From positions 1-64,000 of the forward strand of contig JAUMYQ010000006.1 in assembly GCA_030528555.1 (NCBI GenBank): DNA of 64,000 nt. The letters are read 5' to 3'. The notes under the pieces are model-generated. The model did no database searches. It had not been told where the DNA came from and saw nothing but the letters and a program-made list of their open reading frames with translations. This document shows positions 34,918 through 45,900 of the stretch, piece after piece (the stretch's first letter is position 1; every line of letters begins with the position of its first letter). The position numbers were made by a program, and so were the translations under genes. The stretch comes from Porphyromonadaceae bacterium. Lineage in GTDB: Bacteria; Bacteroidota; Bacteroidia; Bacteroidales; Porphyromonadaceae.

Positions 34918-36645
34918 ATGATAAAGACAATCATACGCTACATAAGCTCTGCTCTACTACTTGGGCTACTGTGGGGAATATCCTCCTGCCGTGAGCAAGT
35001 AGAGCTACAAACCAGTAGTCTAAGCCTCAGTGAGACAGAAACGATACAGTTCTCCAGTGCAGCATCGCAGCACAGCGTAACCGTCATGTCAAACACTCAT
35101 GAATGGGTGGCTCTATGTACCTCGCAGTGGGTAAATACGAGCAAGGCAGGAGATCAACTCCTTATATCGGTTGAGGCTAATCCAACAACCGAGCCAAGGC
35201 ACACAATTGTACAAGTTTCCTCTGGATCAGCTGTAGTAGAGCTTCACCTAACGCAGGAGGGAAGTCCACTAGAGTTCACCGCCCAAAAAGAAGTCAAATT
35301 TGGTCAGTTTGGAGGAGAGCGCAGGTTTTATGTAGATGCTTCTGCCCCCTCGTGGACTGTTAGCGCCACGGAAGACTGGGTGCAAGTGAACCCTTATGCC
35401 TTGCAAGGGGAAATGAGTATCAAGGTAACGGAAAACACTTCCCGAGATGAACGTATCGCACAGGTACTAGTTAAGGATGCCGCAGGAGCCTTGGTGCACT
35501 CTGTAGAAGTTAAGCAAGCCCCAATACTCTATCTGGTAATGCCTTTCGAGGAGTTTGGGGTCGGCTCTGAGGTGGTACGCTTCTTCGAAACCGAGCGTTA
35601 CAGCCGGCTAGTCAATCAGCCCGACTCGAGAAGCAACTTCATGCACTGGGGCTACGAGACAGTTAGCCCCATCTTCAACTACATTATCTATACCATCAAA
35701 AACGGCAAGTATATCAGTGCATCGGTATATGCAACCGATCGTAACCCTGAGCACCTCATGGGAGAGGCAGGGGCAGAAGTGGCCTCCCTACTACAGAAGC
35801 ATGGCTACGGCAAACTCGAGGAGGGGCTATATCGCAACCCTAAAAATAATGTGGAGGCTACCATTGTCACGACAAGCAATAACCCCAACATTACTTTTAC
35901 GGCATATCCAGCACAAACTCCCTATCCATCTTTTGCCACTCTTCCTCTATGGCTCACCAAGTTTTATGAAGTAAAATTTCATCCACAAGAGGACGATGAC
36001 CCCATTATAGAGATTGTCAGCCAAGGTCCGAACGCTGATGAGATCATAGCCTACGAGGCAGGGCAAGGGTGGACACTAGTCTCCCCCTACAACCCCAAAG
36101 CTCCAGAGAACGCTGGAGATACTCCTGCCGAGCAAGAGCGCAAGAGAGACGAACGCACACGAAAAGAGAGACATCCACTCTTCTTCGGAGCTAAACATGC
36201 CAATCCTCAACATTGGCGAGAGTTTTACAAGTACCTCGTCTTCGAAAAGGATGGACAATATCGCGCCTATGAGATGGGCTACGTCATGGAAGAATATATC
36301 AACGACTACATAGACCCACAAGACCCCCTATATGGCTCCAAAAGCAGACGAATAGGTGGAACGGCCATGACCGTAACACGACAGACATTTGCAGACCCAG
36401 GAAAATTCTTCTACTGGGACAATGCATCGGAAAACCTATATGTGACGCAAGAGTTTAGGACCCTATTAGCCAGGGCAGGCTATGTTTACAGTTCAGTGAT
36501 AGATGCTGGACGTGCCTTCATCTATTACAACCCTAAGACAAACCTCGAGATAGTCTTTCGCCTAGGAAAAACCCTCATAGATGGCGATAGCAAAAACAGC
36601 GTTGTTGTCATGCAGGTAGCCCCACGCATACAGAAGAGATCGTAA
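34918..36645 (+). CDS. BACON-domain lipoprotein 2 of haem cluster
   Basis: A 575-residue paralogue of the neighbouring lipoproteins with a normal signal peptide and lipobox GISSC (Cys about residue 24). Two BACON domains (about 33-115 and 120-202; core WVALCTSQWVNTSKAGDQLL) are followed by the shared C-terminal region, starting LVMPFEEFGVGSEVVRFFET. That region appears to hold two related halves, each with an 'R-x-G-Y/F ... LYR' pattern and a beta-hairpin end. An acidic/Arg-rich insert lies near residue 400 (DTPAEQERKRDERTRKERHP). It is 28 bp from lipoprotein 1 and 19 bp from lipoprotein 3. Function inferred as surface ligand binding. Confidence 0.8.
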   Translation: MIKTIIRYISSALLLGLLWGISSCREQVELQTSSLSLSETETIQFSSAASQHSVTVMSNTHEWVALCTSQWVNTSKAGDQLLISVEANPTTEPRHTIVQVSSGSAVVELHLTQEGSPLEFTAQKEVKFGQFGGERRFYVDASAPSWTVSATEDWVQVNPYALQGEMSIKVTENTSRDERIAQVLVKDAAGALVHSVEVKQAPILYLVMPFEEFGVGSEVVRFFETERYSRLVNQPDSRSNFMHWGYETVSPIFNYIIYTIKNGKYISASVYATDRNPEHLMGEAGAEVASLLQKHGYGKLEEGLYRNPKNNVEATIVTTSNNPNITFTAYPAQTPYPSFATLPLWLTKFYEVKFHPQEDDDPIIEIVSQGPNADEIIAYEAGQGWTLVSPYNPKAPENAGDTPAEQERKRDERTRKERHPLFFGAKHANPQHWREFYKYLVFEKDGQYRAYEMGYVMEEYINDYIDPQDPLYGSKSRRIGGTAMTVTRQTFADPGKFFYWDNASENLYVTQEFRTLLARAGYVYSSVIDAGRAFIYYNPKTNLEIVFRLGKTLIDGDSKNSVVVMQVAPRIQKRS

Positions 36646-36664
36646 ATACTATAAACAAAACACG

Positions 36665-38269
36665 ATGAAGAAGTATAGTCTATATATATGCCTCGCTTGG
36701 AGCTTAGTCTTGGCTAGCTGTAAGTCTGCCTTAGAGATATCAGAAGTAGAGAGCCTCGAGCTCTCGGTCGAAGAGCAGATACAAATACGACAGGAAGGAC
36801 AAAGCCTAGAGGTAGGTGTCAGCACAAATCTCGCAGACTGGTCCTATCTGGGTGGAAGTCCATGGCTAAACCTATCCAAGTCGGGCAACAACCTCATCCT
36901 GAAAGGTGAGGTTAATGAAAGCCTGCACAAGCGCCAAGCCACAGTCGTAGTACGGGCTGGGCAGCTCGCACGTACGATAAACGTAGTTCAGATGGGCAAA
37001 GGGCAGATACTGGACGCAGGAGAACAAACCTATCAGTTCGATCAATGGGGCAAAGAGATAGCTTTCGTCTTGGAGAGCGACCTCAACGATTTAGAGGTCA
37101 TTAACTCGTCCTCAGAGTGGGTCAAGTATGAGATGAACCACAAGAAAAAAGAATTTCGCATCGTAGTTGCAGAAAACAAGGCTTACGAACCACGCCGAGC
37201 CACCCTCTATCTGAGAGATACAGAAGGGAATGGCAACTCAAAGATCGTAATAGAACAGCAAGGAGCCATGTATCATCTCCTTCCCTATGGAGGCTTCAAT
37301 CAAACAGAGGATGAAATCAAAGCCTTCGAACTCGACAGGCGCAGCATTCTTATTGGTAAGCCCACTGGCGTAGCCAATCCTTTGATAGGTGGCAATACCA
37401 ACATATGGACTTATGAGACTCAAAGCAAAGCTTTTAACGTGATACAGTATATCGTTGAGCCTGATGAACGTCGCTACCGCTCTGCCATTATTTGGGCCAC
37501 AGACCCTCGCCTCTTTACTCAAGAAAAAGAACAAGAAAAAGTTATAGAGTTTCTCTTAAGAGAAGGCTTTGAACTTCGCAGAAACTCGACTTATTACAGC
37601 AAAAAGCACGAGTGCCAGGCCCTCGTTGGAGTAAGCGCCGAAGGGTCTTTCATCATGTATACATTCGAGCCAATACAGCCTAAGCCTTTGGCTACCTTCG
37701 CAAAGTTTCCATGGGGCATTGTGGCCGATGAGCAGTGGCGCAGTTATGACGATGACAAAGTACGCCTATGGGAGGAAGCGCATGGTGGCACTTACGTCAT
37801 GGAGAAGGACAACAATGAGCTGCGTACAGTAGTGTACTCTACCGAGGAATACGGAGGACATTTACGTGTATATGTGTTTAATGACAACAACTATCAAAAT
37901 CCACTGGAGAGTGTACAGCAAGTATTCACCGACATCAACCCTATCCTCTTCTATGAGCGTGGTGCCTCTGTACTCACGAGAGAGTTTCTCGAATTGGCAC
38001 GTGGAGAGCAATTCGAGTTTGATCGTTATCTGGATGCCTATATCTTTTTGTTTCAGCACAAAGCTCGATCGCTGTATCTGGGAGCATATAGAACACTTGT
38101 CCAAGACCTAGATGACGAGACTAAGGAGTTCATCGTCGCCAAACTAGAGTTTATGTCCACCCAGCCTCCTATGTCGTCTAGCATCCGTAAACAACGGACA
38201 GTGTCATCTCGCGAGGTCAACCAAAACTCTATCATACAAGAAGCTATACATCGAGCATTTAAGAAATAA
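36665..38269 (+). CDS. BACON-domain lipoprotein 3 of haem cluster
   Basis: A 534-residue third paralogue: signal peptide, lipobox LASC (Cys about residue 19), two BACON domains (about 25-112 and 115-198; core WSYLGGSPWLNLSKSGNNLI) and the shared C-terminal region from LLPYGGFNQTEDEIKAFELD. Within it two similar segments can be seen (VIEFLLREGFELRRNSTYY and REFLELARGEQFEFDRYLDA), supporting an internal duplication. It ends 14 bp before the protease gene, so they are tightly linked. No catalytic signature is evident. The family may be undescribed; a surface receptor role is inference. Confidence 0.8.
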   Translation: MKKYSLYICLAWSLVLASCKSALEISEVESLELSVEEQIQIRQEGQSLEVGVSTNLADWSYLGGSPWLNLSKSGNNLILKGEVNESLHKRQATVVVRAGQLARTINVVQMGKGQILDAGEQTYQFDQWGKEIAFVLESDLNDLEVINSSSEWVKYEMNHKKKEFRIVVAENKAYEPRRATLYLRDTEGNGNSKIVIEQQGAMYHLLPYGGFNQTEDEIKAFELDRRSILIGKPTGVANPLIGGNTNIWTYETQSKAFNVIQYIVEPDERRYRSAIIWATDPRLFTQEKEQEKVIEFLLREGFELRRNSTYYSKKHECQALVGVSAEGSFIMYTFEPIQPKPLATFAKFPWGIVADEQWRSYDDDKVRLWEEAHGGTYVMEKDNNELRTVVYSTEEYGGHLRVYVFNDNNYQNPLESVQQVFTDINPILFYERGASVLTREFLELARGEQFEFDRYLDAYIFLFQHKARSLYLGAYRTLVQDLDDETKEFIVAKLEFMSTQPPMSSSIRKQRTVSSREVNQNSIIQEAIHRAFKK

Positions 38270-38283
38270 AGACTATACCCAAT

Positions 38284-41046
38284 ATGAAGTATATTACAAT
38301 TGGCCTACTAGCTATTGGCCTAGCTAGTTCATGCCAGCAAGACATAGACATTGTATATCCTGAGGTTCATACGTCACAGACCGAGGCGAATAGCTCCATA
38401 AACCTAAGAGGAACCTATCCCGATATCCTGCGTGTGAAGTTCAGCCCCGAGTTTGCTGCTCGCCTAGAAATCAATCTAAAAGGTAAGGATGAGGGGGATC
38501 TGCGTGTCCTAGATACAGATATGCAGCAGTTCCTAGAGCATATACATGCCATTAAATTAGAGCGTGTTTTCCCCGATGCCGGAAGATTTGAAGCTCGACA
38601 GAGAGCAGCTGGTCTTCACTTGTGGTATGACATCAACCTTAAAGATAGCGAGTATACCCCCTATCAAGCCTTAGCCTCAGCCCTACAAAGGGCTAAGAGC
38701 ACTTCAAACATTCAAGTGGCAGAAGAGGTCCCCATGCTCCAAGAGCCTTCTCGGGCTTATAAGCTTGTGGGATCTCAGGCCTCTGAGCTTCGCGCCTCCC
38801 GTTCAGGAAGCAGCTTCAACGACCCCGAGCTACCTAAGCAGTGGCATTATCATAACGTAGGGCAAACACTGAGAAGTAAGCCAGGAGCAGACATCAACCT
38901 CTTCGAGGCTTGGAAAATAGAGACAGGTAAACCGAACGTCATTGTCGCTATCGTTGATGGAGGAGTAGACTTCCTTCACGAAGACCTAAAAGACAATATG
39001 TTTACCAACCTGCAAGAACTAAACGGAGTGGAGGGGATAGATGATGATAAAAATGGAAAAATAGATGATGTTTATGGCTATAACTTCGTAACAGATTCAG
39101 GAGACATCACTCCTCACGAGCATGGCACCCATGTGGCTGGTACGGTAGCGGCTCGCAACAACAACGGAATAGGGGTAGCTGGGGTAGCTGGAGGCAATGG
39201 CTCTACCGAAAGTGGAGTAAAGCTCCTATCCTGCCAAATGTTCCATACAAACGCCGAAGGGAGAACCATCTCGAGCAACAGCTCTGGAGCCCGTGCTATC
39301 GTCTATGGCGCGAATATGGGTGCAGTCATCAGCCAAAACTCTTGGGGCTACGTCAGTCCTCCCAACCAAGCTATACCACTGGGGCAGGCAGAAAAAGAGG
39401 CAATCGATTACTTCATCAAATACGCTGGCTGCGATGAAAATGGTAACCAGCTACCCGATGCTCCGATGAAAGGTGGGATAGTCATCTTCGCTGCAGGCAA
39501 CGATGGACGAGACTATCAAGCTTTTCCTGGGGCCTATTCTCCTGTTGTATCTGTATCAGCTATGGCTCCAGACTTCACTGCATCTTACTACACAAATCGA
39601 GGGGACTGGGTTAACATTATGGCCCCTGGAGGTAGCTTCCTCTACTCAAAAGGCGAAGTGCTCAGTACCATACCCAATAACCAATACGGCTACATGCAGG
39701 GGACATCGATGGCCTGCCCTCACGTATCTGGTATAGCTGCTTTAATCGTATCTAAATACGGTGGCCAGGGCTTTACCAATACAGAGCTTAAACAACGACT
39801 GACGACAGCTCTACGCACTCAAAACGTAGATGAGTTCAACCCTAAATTCAAAAACAAGCTTGGCGCGGGCTACATTGACGCAGCCCTAGCCTTAGCACCG
39901 ATGGGTACCAACCAGCCCCCAGCCCCCGTAAACAAGCTAACTACGATGGCTACCCATACGGGGGTCATGCTCATTTGGGATGTGGCCAGTGATGCTAACG
40001 ATGGAGCAGCTTATAGCTATACTCTTTACTACAGCGAAGTCCCCATAAATAAAGACAACTACAAATCAGCTCTTAAAAAGTCCATTTCGGGCTCTCGCCT
40101 ACCAGGACAAAAGGTAGAGTATTTACACGAAGGCCTTAGGGCCGGCACTACCTATTACTACGCCATTGAGGCTGTAGATCGATGGGGAGCTATAAGCCCT
40201 GATATCGCGATGGCTCAGATTACCACTCTGGAGAACCTTGCGCCCATTATCAAACTCAATGATCCATCGCCCATACGCCTCACGGGCTCCGAGATCGCAA
40301 TCCGATACCTCTCTATTTCAGAGCCAGATGGACAGAAATGGAGCTACGAAATAGAAGGAGAAGACTTCGATATAGGGCACAGCCTCAAGGACAATCAAAA
40401 AGTTGAGCTACGATTCAGAGTGTCTCGTCCTAAGGGGAAATATACCGTTAAGATCTCTGTTACAGACGAGCTTGGTCTTAAGTCCGTAATAGATATTCCT
40501 TTTGAATTTTATAAAAATCTAAGCCCCACGCAACACAAAACTTTTGAGCGCTTCTATATCCCCCCTGGGCAAAGCCGAGAGATCAATTTAGATGAGTATT
40601 TTGGAGATGCTGATGGAGATGCTCTCCGTTATATCATTCGCTCACTTAACCCCCAAATAGCAACAGGAAAGATCGTCCAAAATAAGCTCGTTATACAAGC
40701 ACACTCCCTGGGAATGGCTGGCTTCGACATAGAGGCAGGGGATCCCATGGGGTTGACGACCAAAGCTGGATTGACAATTGAGTGTATCTCCTCCGAACTT
40801 GTACATAGTGTATATCCGACCCTTGTGGAAGATGTACTACATATCGGCCTTGTACAGGGCCTCTCCAAAGTTTATGTGAGTATACTCAGTCCTACTGGTG
40901 TGCCAATTATCAGAGGTCGCTCCTACACTCTCGAATCAAGACAGGATAAGCTAAGCCTTCAGCTCAAAGATTTGCCTACAGGTTCGTATAACCTACTCGT
41001 AGAGGTCCCAGGAAAACAATTTATGCAATCATTCATTAAGAGATAG
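38284..41046 (+). CDS. Lipoprotein subtilisin-like (S8) protease with T9SS sorting domain
   Basis: A 920-residue secreted serine protease. Lipobox LASSC gives a Cys at residue 17, followed by QQDID, which resembles a Bacteroidetes surface-export signal. A propeptide-like region (about 45-155) precedes the S8 domain with Asp225 (VAIVDGG), His283 (HGTHVAG), oxyanion Asn352 (SQNSWGY) and Ser475 (GTSMACPH). Then come a fibronectin type III domain (about 540-645), one or two Ig-like domains and a C-terminal T9SS type-A sorting domain (from about 835; VYPTLVEDVLHIGL, YNLLVEVPGKQ). All catalytic residues are present, so it should be active. In the setting of haem uptake it could free haem from a host haemoprotein, as gingipains do; that is inference. 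A lipobox together with a T9SS signal is unusual. Confidence 0.85.
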   Translation: MKYITIGLLAIGLASSCQQDIDIVYPEVHTSQTEANSSINLRGTYPDILRVKFSPEFAARLEINLKGKDEGDLRVLDTDMQQFLEHIHAIKLERVFPDAGRFEARQRAAGLHLWYDINLKDSEYTPYQALASALQRAKSTSNIQVAEEVPMLQEPSRAYKLVGSQASELRASRSGSSFNDPELPKQWHYHNVGQTLRSKPGADINLFEAWKIETGKPNVIVAIVDGGVDFLHEDLKDNMFTNLQELNGVEGIDDDKNGKIDDVYGYNFVTDSGDITPHEHGTHVAGTVAARNNNGIGVAGVAGGNGSTESGVKLLSCQMFHTNAEGRTISSNSSGARAIVYGANMGAVISQNSWGYVSPPNQAIPLGQAEKEAIDYFIKYAGCDENGNQLPDAPMKGGIVIFAAGNDGRDYQAFPGAYSPVVSVSAMAPDFTASYYTNRGDWVNIMAPGGSFLYSKGEVLSTIPNNQYGYMQGTSMACPHVSGIAALIVSKYGGQGFTNTELKQRLTTALRTQNVDEFNPKFKNKLGAGYIDAALALAPMGTNQPPAPVNKLTTMATHTGVMLIWDVASDANDGAAYSYTLYYSEVPINKDNYKSALKKSISGSRLPGQKVEYLHEGLRAGTTYYYAIEAVDRWGAISPDIAMAQITTLENLAPIIKLNDPSPIRLTGSEIAIRYLSISEPDGQKWSYEIEGEDFDIGHSLKDNQKVELRFRVSRPKGKYTVKISVTDELGLKSVIDIPFEFYKNLSPTQHKTFERFYIPPGQSREINLDEYFGDADGDALRYIIRSLNPQIATGKIVQNKLVIQAHSLGMAGFDIEAGDPMGLTTKAGLTIECISSELVHSVYPTLVEDVLHIGLVQGLSKVYVSILSPTGVPIIRGRSYTLESRQDKLSLQLKDLPTGSYNLLVEVPGKQFMQSFIKR

Positions 41047-41052
41047 TCTAAT

Positions 41053-42003
41053 ATGAAATATATACAGAGATATATAGCCTCCTTAGGTCTCCTGATAATC
41101 ACATCGAGTGGAGCCTACTCCCAGTATAGCAACCCTATCCTGACATCTCCTGTCGATGCCCAGGGAGCTGCCCTAGGACACGTCTCTACCCTTTCAGGGG
41201 AAATGCCATTGTATACAATACCGACATTGGCCCTAGACCAAGCTAATGTAAACCCTATCAAACTCTCTTACACACTCGGACTAACCCCATCCAAAGAACA
41301 TAATCACCGACAATATCTCCACTCCCTAGCCTCTTCCCATCGCTTAGGAAAGAGACACGCTGTACTGCTTGGAGCTAGATATTGGCGCGGGCTACCAACA
41401 CCTTATACCGATGTTATGGGCAGCAAGCTAGGTACTATACACCCACAAGATTGGACATTGGATGCCTCTTATGCCTATGCAATGAGTTCCGCACTAAAGT
41501 TCTCCGCTGGAGTATCGTACCTCAACGCCTATAGTTCACAAACCAGCCACAGTGCCATGGTACACTTAACAGCAAGTTATCAAGGTCAGCTGTCATTCCT
41601 CCGAGAGGGTCAATACCTCCTTGTGGGATCTATACGCAATGTCGGCAGCAAGATGAGCTATGGTAGGAAAAGAAAGTCTTACAACAGTCTTCCCACCTAT
41701 ATTGAAGGAGCGGGACGTATTGGACTTACTCCTCTTCAGGGACACAATCTCCAGATAGGAATAGCTTTACGTTATTACACTTCAATCTCTGGAGCACAAG
41801 CACTCGTTTATCAAGCTGGTACAGAATATCGGATACAGCGTCTATTAGCTTTGCGCCTAGGTGGGCTCTATCAGCAGAACAATAGCCAGATAACTATGGG
41901 ACTAGGCAAAGAATTTGGACCTTTGGACATCAGCTTGGCCTATAACCTACAGACCTATTCACAATTCAATATCTTAAACATAGGGCTCAGCCTATCACTC
42001 TAA
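41053..42003 (+). CDS. PorV/PorQ-like outer-membrane beta-barrel
   Basis: A 316-residue protein with a signal peptide (ending about AYSQ) and alternating beta-strands ending in an aromatic-rich, outer-membrane type C-terminus (NILNIGLSLSL). The N-terminal NPILTSPVDAQGAALGHVST resembles the PorV/PorQ family, whose members escort T9SS cargo to the surface. The gene begins 6 bp after the T9SS-sorted protease, which suggests a dedicated partner for that protease. Resemblance is short and seen by eye; another outer-membrane barrel family is possible. Confidence 0.65.
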   Translation: MKYIQRYIASLGLLIITSSGAYSQYSNPILTSPVDAQGAALGHVSTLSGEMPLYTIPTLALDQANVNPIKLSYTLGLTPSKEHNHRQYLHSLASSHRLGKRHAVLLGARYWRGLPTPYTDVMGSKLGTIHPQDWTLDASYAYAMSSALKFSAGVSYLNAYSSQTSHSAMVHLTASYQGQLSFLREGQYLLVGSIRNVGSKMSYGRKRKSYNSLPTYIEGAGRIGLTPLQGHNLQIGIALRYYTSISGAQALVYQAGTEYRIQRLLALRLGGLYQQNNSQITMGLGKEFGPLDISLAYNLQTYSQFNILNIGLSLSL

Positions 42004-42022
42004 TACATAATATCTATCCACT

Positions 42023-42829
42023 ATGAGACTATTCAATGAGATCTTTGCCTGCCTTATGGCACTTACTTTACCCATGCTCTCTATCAACTCTTGCAGCAGA
42101 AACTACATAGAGGCTGAGGACTTAACAAAGAAAAAGCAAGAACAGACAAACCAATCTGATCTCCAACCCTCAGAAGAAGAGAAAAAAACTCCCAAGGTCG
42201 ATCCCACAACTGGTCAAAAAATTAGAACCATCACTCTAGATGTAAGCGCGTATGACAAGTTTATCTATTTTTCTTTTGAAAAAGGCCTTCTCTCTATCTC
42301 CGATGAGCAAAGTCAAGTGTATGATGGCTGGGATATCGCATTCCACCGTACAGATATACGTACCAATAGCGGCGAAAGCACGAAGATCGGAGCTATGGGC
42401 GGTGCATACGAAACTCCCGAAGTACTGCTCAATCAAAAGGTAATAATTCCGAACGAGGATAAGTTTGAGGTTGATGAACCTTTTGTCATCGCTATCTACC
42501 ACACAGACGAGGAGGGTGTACAGCAGGCCTATAGACCTGCCAATCCTGTGCTTACTACGCGCTCCAAACCTCGAGTGAATGAGAAGAATGAGTTTATTAG
42601 AGGAGACAATGGATTCATCATCTATGATGTCCTACGCCGTGGTGCGATTGTCATGGATCGTAGCCGTATGCCACCGTCGATTGAATTCTCCAATAAAGTC
42701 TATATCATCCGTACACCTCAAGGGAAATATGCGAAGATCAAAATCTCGAGTTACAAGCGCAAGCCAGGTACACCCATGGGTGATCCAGGACGTTTACTCA
42801 CAATGGATTATGTTTATCCCATTCAATAA
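42023..42829 (+). CDS. HmuY-like haem-binding lipoprotein lacking the His ligands
   Basis: A 268-residue lipoprotein (lipobox SINSC, Cys24; an acidic/Lys linker to about residue 65). The HmuY family pattern is clear: VSAYDKFIYFSFEKGLLSIS, GWDIAFHRTDIRTN and the C-terminal FSNKVYIIRTPQGKYAKIKI. Family members are hemophores or haem-binding outer-membrane proteins. In the two regions that carry the axial histidines of P. gingivalis HmuY, this protein has DEEGVQQAYR (Gln instead of His) and DRSRMPPSIEFSNK (Met216, no His). A Met-type or other coordination is possible, as reported for some homologues. It lies 19 bp after the PorV-like gene and 108 bp before hmuS. Confidence 0.85.
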   Translation: MRLFNEIFACLMALTLPMLSINSCSRNYIEAEDLTKKKQEQTNQSDLQPSEEEKKTPKVDPTTGQKIRTITLDVSAYDKFIYFSFEKGLLSISDEQSQVYDGWDIAFHRTDIRTNSGESTKIGAMGGAYETPEVLLNQKVIIPNEDKFEVDEPFVIAIYHTDEEGVQQAYRPANPVLTTRSKPRVNEKNEFIRGDNGFIIYDVLRRGAIVMDRSRMPPSIEFSNKVYIIRTPQGKYAKIKISSYKRKPGTPMGDPGRLLTMDYVYPIQ

Positions 42830-42937
42830 TCTTGTTTTTATAAACACAGCCCTCTTCTATTTCTCTTAGTGAAGAGAACCCCTCTAACGAACAGAACATC
42901 ACCATCATAAAACTTTACTCCAATACTGAACTGTACT

Positions 42938-45900
42938 ATGAGTAAAAAACGAATTGCAATCACTTCTCTCTCTCTGCTTCTGCTACTCCTCCCAATGGGA
43001 GGGTGGTGGCGCTGGGGTAGCGACACGCGCATAGCCCTAGTAAATTTCCCTGGTTTTCAAGCATCGGGTATTGCTCTCTCCAATTCTTCAAGCCACGTCA
43101 GGTATGATCAACTCAGTAAAGACGACGTGGAACGCTTCGAAGACTACGACTGTGTTTTGATATTCGGTATGGGACTGAGTTGGGATGAAGCTCAGATGGC
43201 CAAAGTAACGGATCTAACCGAGCGTGGCTTTCCCCTTCAAGTGGTCTATGCAACCACACCAGAGAACAATATCATGGGATTAGATAGCGTACAGGGAGCT
43301 CGCATCGTAGAGTATTTAGATTCTGGAAATAAGGCAAACTACCAGAATCTGGCACTGTATATCCGCAAATATGTAGATAGGAAGAAGTGGTTCGCTCCAG
43401 AGCCAGCTGATAAGGTAGAGGGTGCAATCGATGTGTTTTATCATCTAGATGATCGTGTCGCCTACCACAATAAAGAAGAGTTTGACAACTATCTCAAACG
43501 TGAAGGCTTCTATCATCAAGGCGCCCCCAATGTCTTGGTCATAGGAGGTCTTACAGACCCTTATAGTGGTTCTAGGGAGAATCTCGATAGCCTTATCCTA
43601 CACTTGCATACTTCAAGGCTAAATGTCTATCCAGTTAGCTCATTTGGTAAACGTCTAGATTTTCTCAAGGCTGTTGCTCCTGACATCGTAGTATATCTGG
43701 CACATGGACGTTTTCAAGCAGGTCAAGGTGATAAAACCGTTGAATATCTCAAAGAACTCAACGTACCCATCCTAGCTCCAGTGACCATCATGCAAAGCCG
43801 TGAAGATTGGCGAAAAAATCCAATGGGGATGGTCGGTGGCTTTATGTCTCAAACAATCGTCATGCCAGAGCTAGATGGAGCTGTATATCCCTACGCTATA
43901 TTCACTCAAGAAACTAACGAGGATGGTTATACTGTGATGAAAGCCATGCCCGATAGGCTTAAAACATTTACCTCAATTATCCATAAATTCATAGCTCTTA
44001 GGAAAAAAAGCAACGCCGAAAAGAAGCTTGCTATCTATTTCTTCAAAGGTCCTGGACAAGATATGCTCGCAGCTCAGGGGTTGGAAACGACTGCTTCTCT
44101 CTACAACACCCTATTGCACCTCAAGGCCACGGGATACAATGTGGAGGGATTACCCAATAATTTGGCAGACTTCCAACGAGAGCTGGCTCGTCAGGGACAA
44201 ATCTTCAAGCCCTACGCTGTAGGACAAATGCAGGATTTCGTTGACGAAGTAAACCCCGCCCTTATCTCTGGGGAAGAACTTAGTCAGTGGATCCAGACAA
44301 GCCTTTCCTCTGAACTTCAAGATCAACTACTTCACGACTATGGCGATGCCCCCGGAGAATACATGGTGGTTACCAAAAAGCAGAAGCCACATCTCATCGT
44401 TTCTCGACTTCGCTATGGTAATGTTGCACTACTACCTCAGCCCATGGCAGGCCTAGGTACAGACCACTTTGCTGTAGTTCACGGAGCTAATATGCCTCCT
44501 CCCTATCCCTACGTAGGGGCCTATTTATGGGCACATCATGTTTTTGAAGCTGATGCTATAATGCACTTCGGCACACACGGCTCTTTAGAGTTCACACCCC
44601 AAAAGCAAGTGGCATTGGGCAATACCGACTGGGGCGATCAGCTCGTTGGCGACATCCCTCACTTCTACTATTATACAATCGGTAATATAGGAGAGAGTAT
44701 GATGGCCAAACGTCGCTCTTATGCTACGACAATATCATATATCACCCCTCCTTTCAGTCGGAGTGGTGCTCGTGGTGTGTACGCCAACCTACAGACGGCC
44801 ATTCGACTATACTACGAGAGCAATACCCCTAGAGACCGAGACAAACACTCCCTAAGGGTCAAAAGGTTGGCCATGGATCTTGGTATTCATCGTGAACTAC
44901 GTATGGATAGTATAGTGACCAAGCCATACACAGAGGAAGATATTGAGCGTATTGATAACTTTGCAGAGGAGATTGCTGCCGAGAAGATCAATGGCTCGCT
45001 CTTTATCACAGGAGAAGCGTATAGCCCAGAGCGACTGAAAACAACTGTTGTAGCCATGTCTTCAGACCCTATCGCCTACGCCAAGGCGAAGCTTGATGGT
45101 CTGAGAGACAAACGGAACTATACCCAGAACAAACGCACCTTCCACCAAAAGTACCTCAAGCCAGCGAATGCGCTTGTAGAGCGACTACTTTCGGGACAGA
45201 AAGCAGACGATGCCATAGTGCTAACCTACCTAGGCATTAACGCAAACGAACTAGAACGTGCTCAAGAGCTAATCAAGCAACAGACAACTTCAGGCGTTTC
45301 GTCTAGGATAAAAGATAATAAGCTTCCACTAGCTAAGAGCAATAAGAAAATTAGCGGAGGACATCCAGCTTGGATACCTAAAATCGGCTCTCGTCCCAAA
45401 CCTAATAAGCAGGATACTAAGCTTGAGGAAAACAAAGGAGCGCAAGTAGAAGCGACCTCACAGGCTACGCCTCTCAGAACCTCCAATCCCGAAGATACTA
45501 CTACCCTCCCTGGTGGTAAGGTCTCCGATATAATGACACGCCACAGAGCTTCTGGCCGCTCCACGAACGAGCAGTTGCCTAGTGCCGATGAATATGCATG
45601 GGCCGAACTTGTAATCGAGGCAAAGCAAGCGATACAGAATATACACCGCTACCAAGAAGCCCTAAGACTAAGCCCTAGGGCAGAGCTAGATGCTCTGGTA
45701 AATGCTCTTGCAGGTGGCTACATCGCACCCTCCTCTGGCGGCGATGCCGTAGCTAACCCTAGAGCCGTACCAACGGGGCGAAATCTCTATTCCATCAGCG
45801 CAGAAGCCACGCCCAGCGAACGTGCCTGGAGCAAGGGAATGGCACTCGCCAGAGAGACCCTCAAAGAGTATCAAAAGCGTCATGGAAAGTACCCTACAAA

